64,000 nucleotides of DNA from CALRWV02 sp943371965. GTDB lineage: Bacteria > Bacteroidota > JABWAT01. Where the stretch lies: positions 345,053 through 409,052 of the forward strand of contig CALRWV020000003.1 in NCBI GenBank assembly GCA_943371965.1, given 5' to 3'. The translations under genes and the position numbers were made by a program. Below the pieces are notes generated by a model, which was not told the DNA's origin, made no database searches, and saw only the letters and a program-made list of their open reading frames with translations. Position 1 is the stretch's first letter. The number at the start of each line of letters is the position of its first letter. Positions 63,627 to 64,000 of this stretch are shown here, one piece after another.

Positions 63627-63828
63627 AACCCGTTGTGTGAATTATGTGAATTAATTGTATGAAGTAATAAAATATGTTTTTGCTCGTGTCATGGTGTCCG
63701 TCAGGCGACGGACGAACCACAAAAACATATTTTATTACTTCATTTTTAAACCGTTTGTCCTTCGATCCGTCGGCTGACGGAAGGATGACACAAGCAAACG
63801 GTTTAAAAATTAATTCACACAACGGGTT
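63627..63828. repeat. Composite palindromic element, copy 3 (most complete)
   Basis: The outer arms AACCCGTTGTGTGAATTA (63627-63644) and complement (63811-63828) match perfectly over 18 bp. Inside lie the AATAAAATATGTTTTTG hairpin and the AAACCGTTTG hairpin in the same order as copy 1, tip CCGTCGGCTGACGG. The total of 202 bases is the longest copy and best defines the element. It sits just before an IS transposase. Confidence 0.82.
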
Positions 63829-63870
63829 ATCCAATGTCGGCAGAACAGATTCTGTCTTGTCCTGAAATCG

Positions 63871-63899
63871 GTTGACTTTAAAACACAGAAAAAGTCAAC
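63871..63899 (+). repeat. Hairpin in the IS leader region
   Basis: GTTGACTTT and AAAGTCAAC form a perfect 9-bp stem, close upstream of the transposase start. TGTCCTGAAATCGGTTGACT just before it could be the IS left terminal repeat; the other end is outside the window, so this is a guess. Confidence 0.4.
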
Positions 63900-63916
63900 T
63901 AAAATCAGGATAAAAA

Positions 63917-64000
63917 ATGGAAGTAAAGAATTTTAATCATTACACCGATGACTTTAAACTTAAAGTCGTTTCTGAAGTAACATCTGGAATTTATTCAAAA
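63917..64000 (+). CDS. IS transposase orfA-type protein, N-terminal fragment
   Basis: The frame runs off the right edge: MEVKNFNHYTDDFKLKVVSE then VTSGIYSK. FKLKVV.E...G is the opening helix-turn-helix of IS3-type orfA and related transposases. AGGA lies 6 bases before the ATG. The remainder and the right end of the element are not in the window, so family and integrity cannot be settled. Confidence 0.7.
   Translation, partial: MEVKNFNHYTDDFKLKVVSEVTSGIYSK

Overview
The window is AT-rich chromosomal DNA, most likely from an FCB-group bacterium near Ignavibacteriota, Chlorobiota or Bacteroidota. The signs are a GWxTD-domain exported protein, Reg_prop/Y_Y_Y two-component sensors, the Bacteroidetes-style GlmU-like protein, a stand-alone FtsE, 2-oxoacid:ferredoxin oxidoreductase KorAB, and several possible promoters of the Bacteroidetes form (TTG, 19-20 bases, TAnnTTTG). 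Many genes also have clear Shine-Dalgarno sites, which fits Ignavibacteria/Chlorobi better than Bacteroidetes proper. The placement is inference; no rRNA gene is present.

Bases 1-44,800 are mostly housekeeping genes in short collinear runs. First comes a minus-strand block (surface protein, beta-propeller, epimerase, purD, SDR). A plus-strand run follows: CBS protein, tRNA-Gln, prs, rplY, pth, a membrane pyrophosphatase, rpsF-rpsR-rplI, korAB, a DHH phosphoesterase, a DUF4160/DUF2442 pair, pepA, GWxTD, pdxA, a methyltransferase and ftsE. A minus-strand stretch holds a possible metal-linked membrane pair, a GGDEF-ATPase-TPR regulator, Nfu and Mrp (Fe-S assembly), a second DUF2442 gene with a broken DUF4160 partner, a nucleotidyltransferase with a Fis-type regulator, rsmB, a GlmU-like protein and rpmE. 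Signalling genes end this part: a GAF-PP2C phosphatase and two very large periplasmic-propeller sensors, one ending in a SpoIIE/PP2C phosphatase and one in a histidine kinase.

Bases 44,800-64,000 are accessory DNA. The main feature is a REP-associated Y1 (HUH) transposase with two arrays of alternating palindromes of about 102 bp period (45.0-47.2 kb). The linker in each full unit contains the last codons of the transposase gene, so the array looks like non-autonomous copies of that element. A four-helix membrane protein lies between the two arrays. A separate composite palindromic element occurs three times, at 41.3, 44.8 and 63.6 kb, with the inner part flipped in one copy.

A probable defence region follows: an Sll1717-type P-loop ATPase with a small membrane protein, a DUF900 hydrolase, and a ten-gene type I restriction-modification operon (62.1 to 51.0 kb). 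It runs half-HsdS, HsdM, Fic, HsdS, an unknown 206-residue protein, DUF2188, a four-helix membrane protein, a ComEC-like metallo-beta-lactamase-fold protein, HsdR and a YgjP-type metallopeptidase. The membrane protein and MBL protein inside this operon are the best candidate for an undescribed accessory or defence module. The window ends with a 42-bp minisatellite of 14 exactly phased copies, an unrecognised 160-residue protein and the start of an IS transposase.
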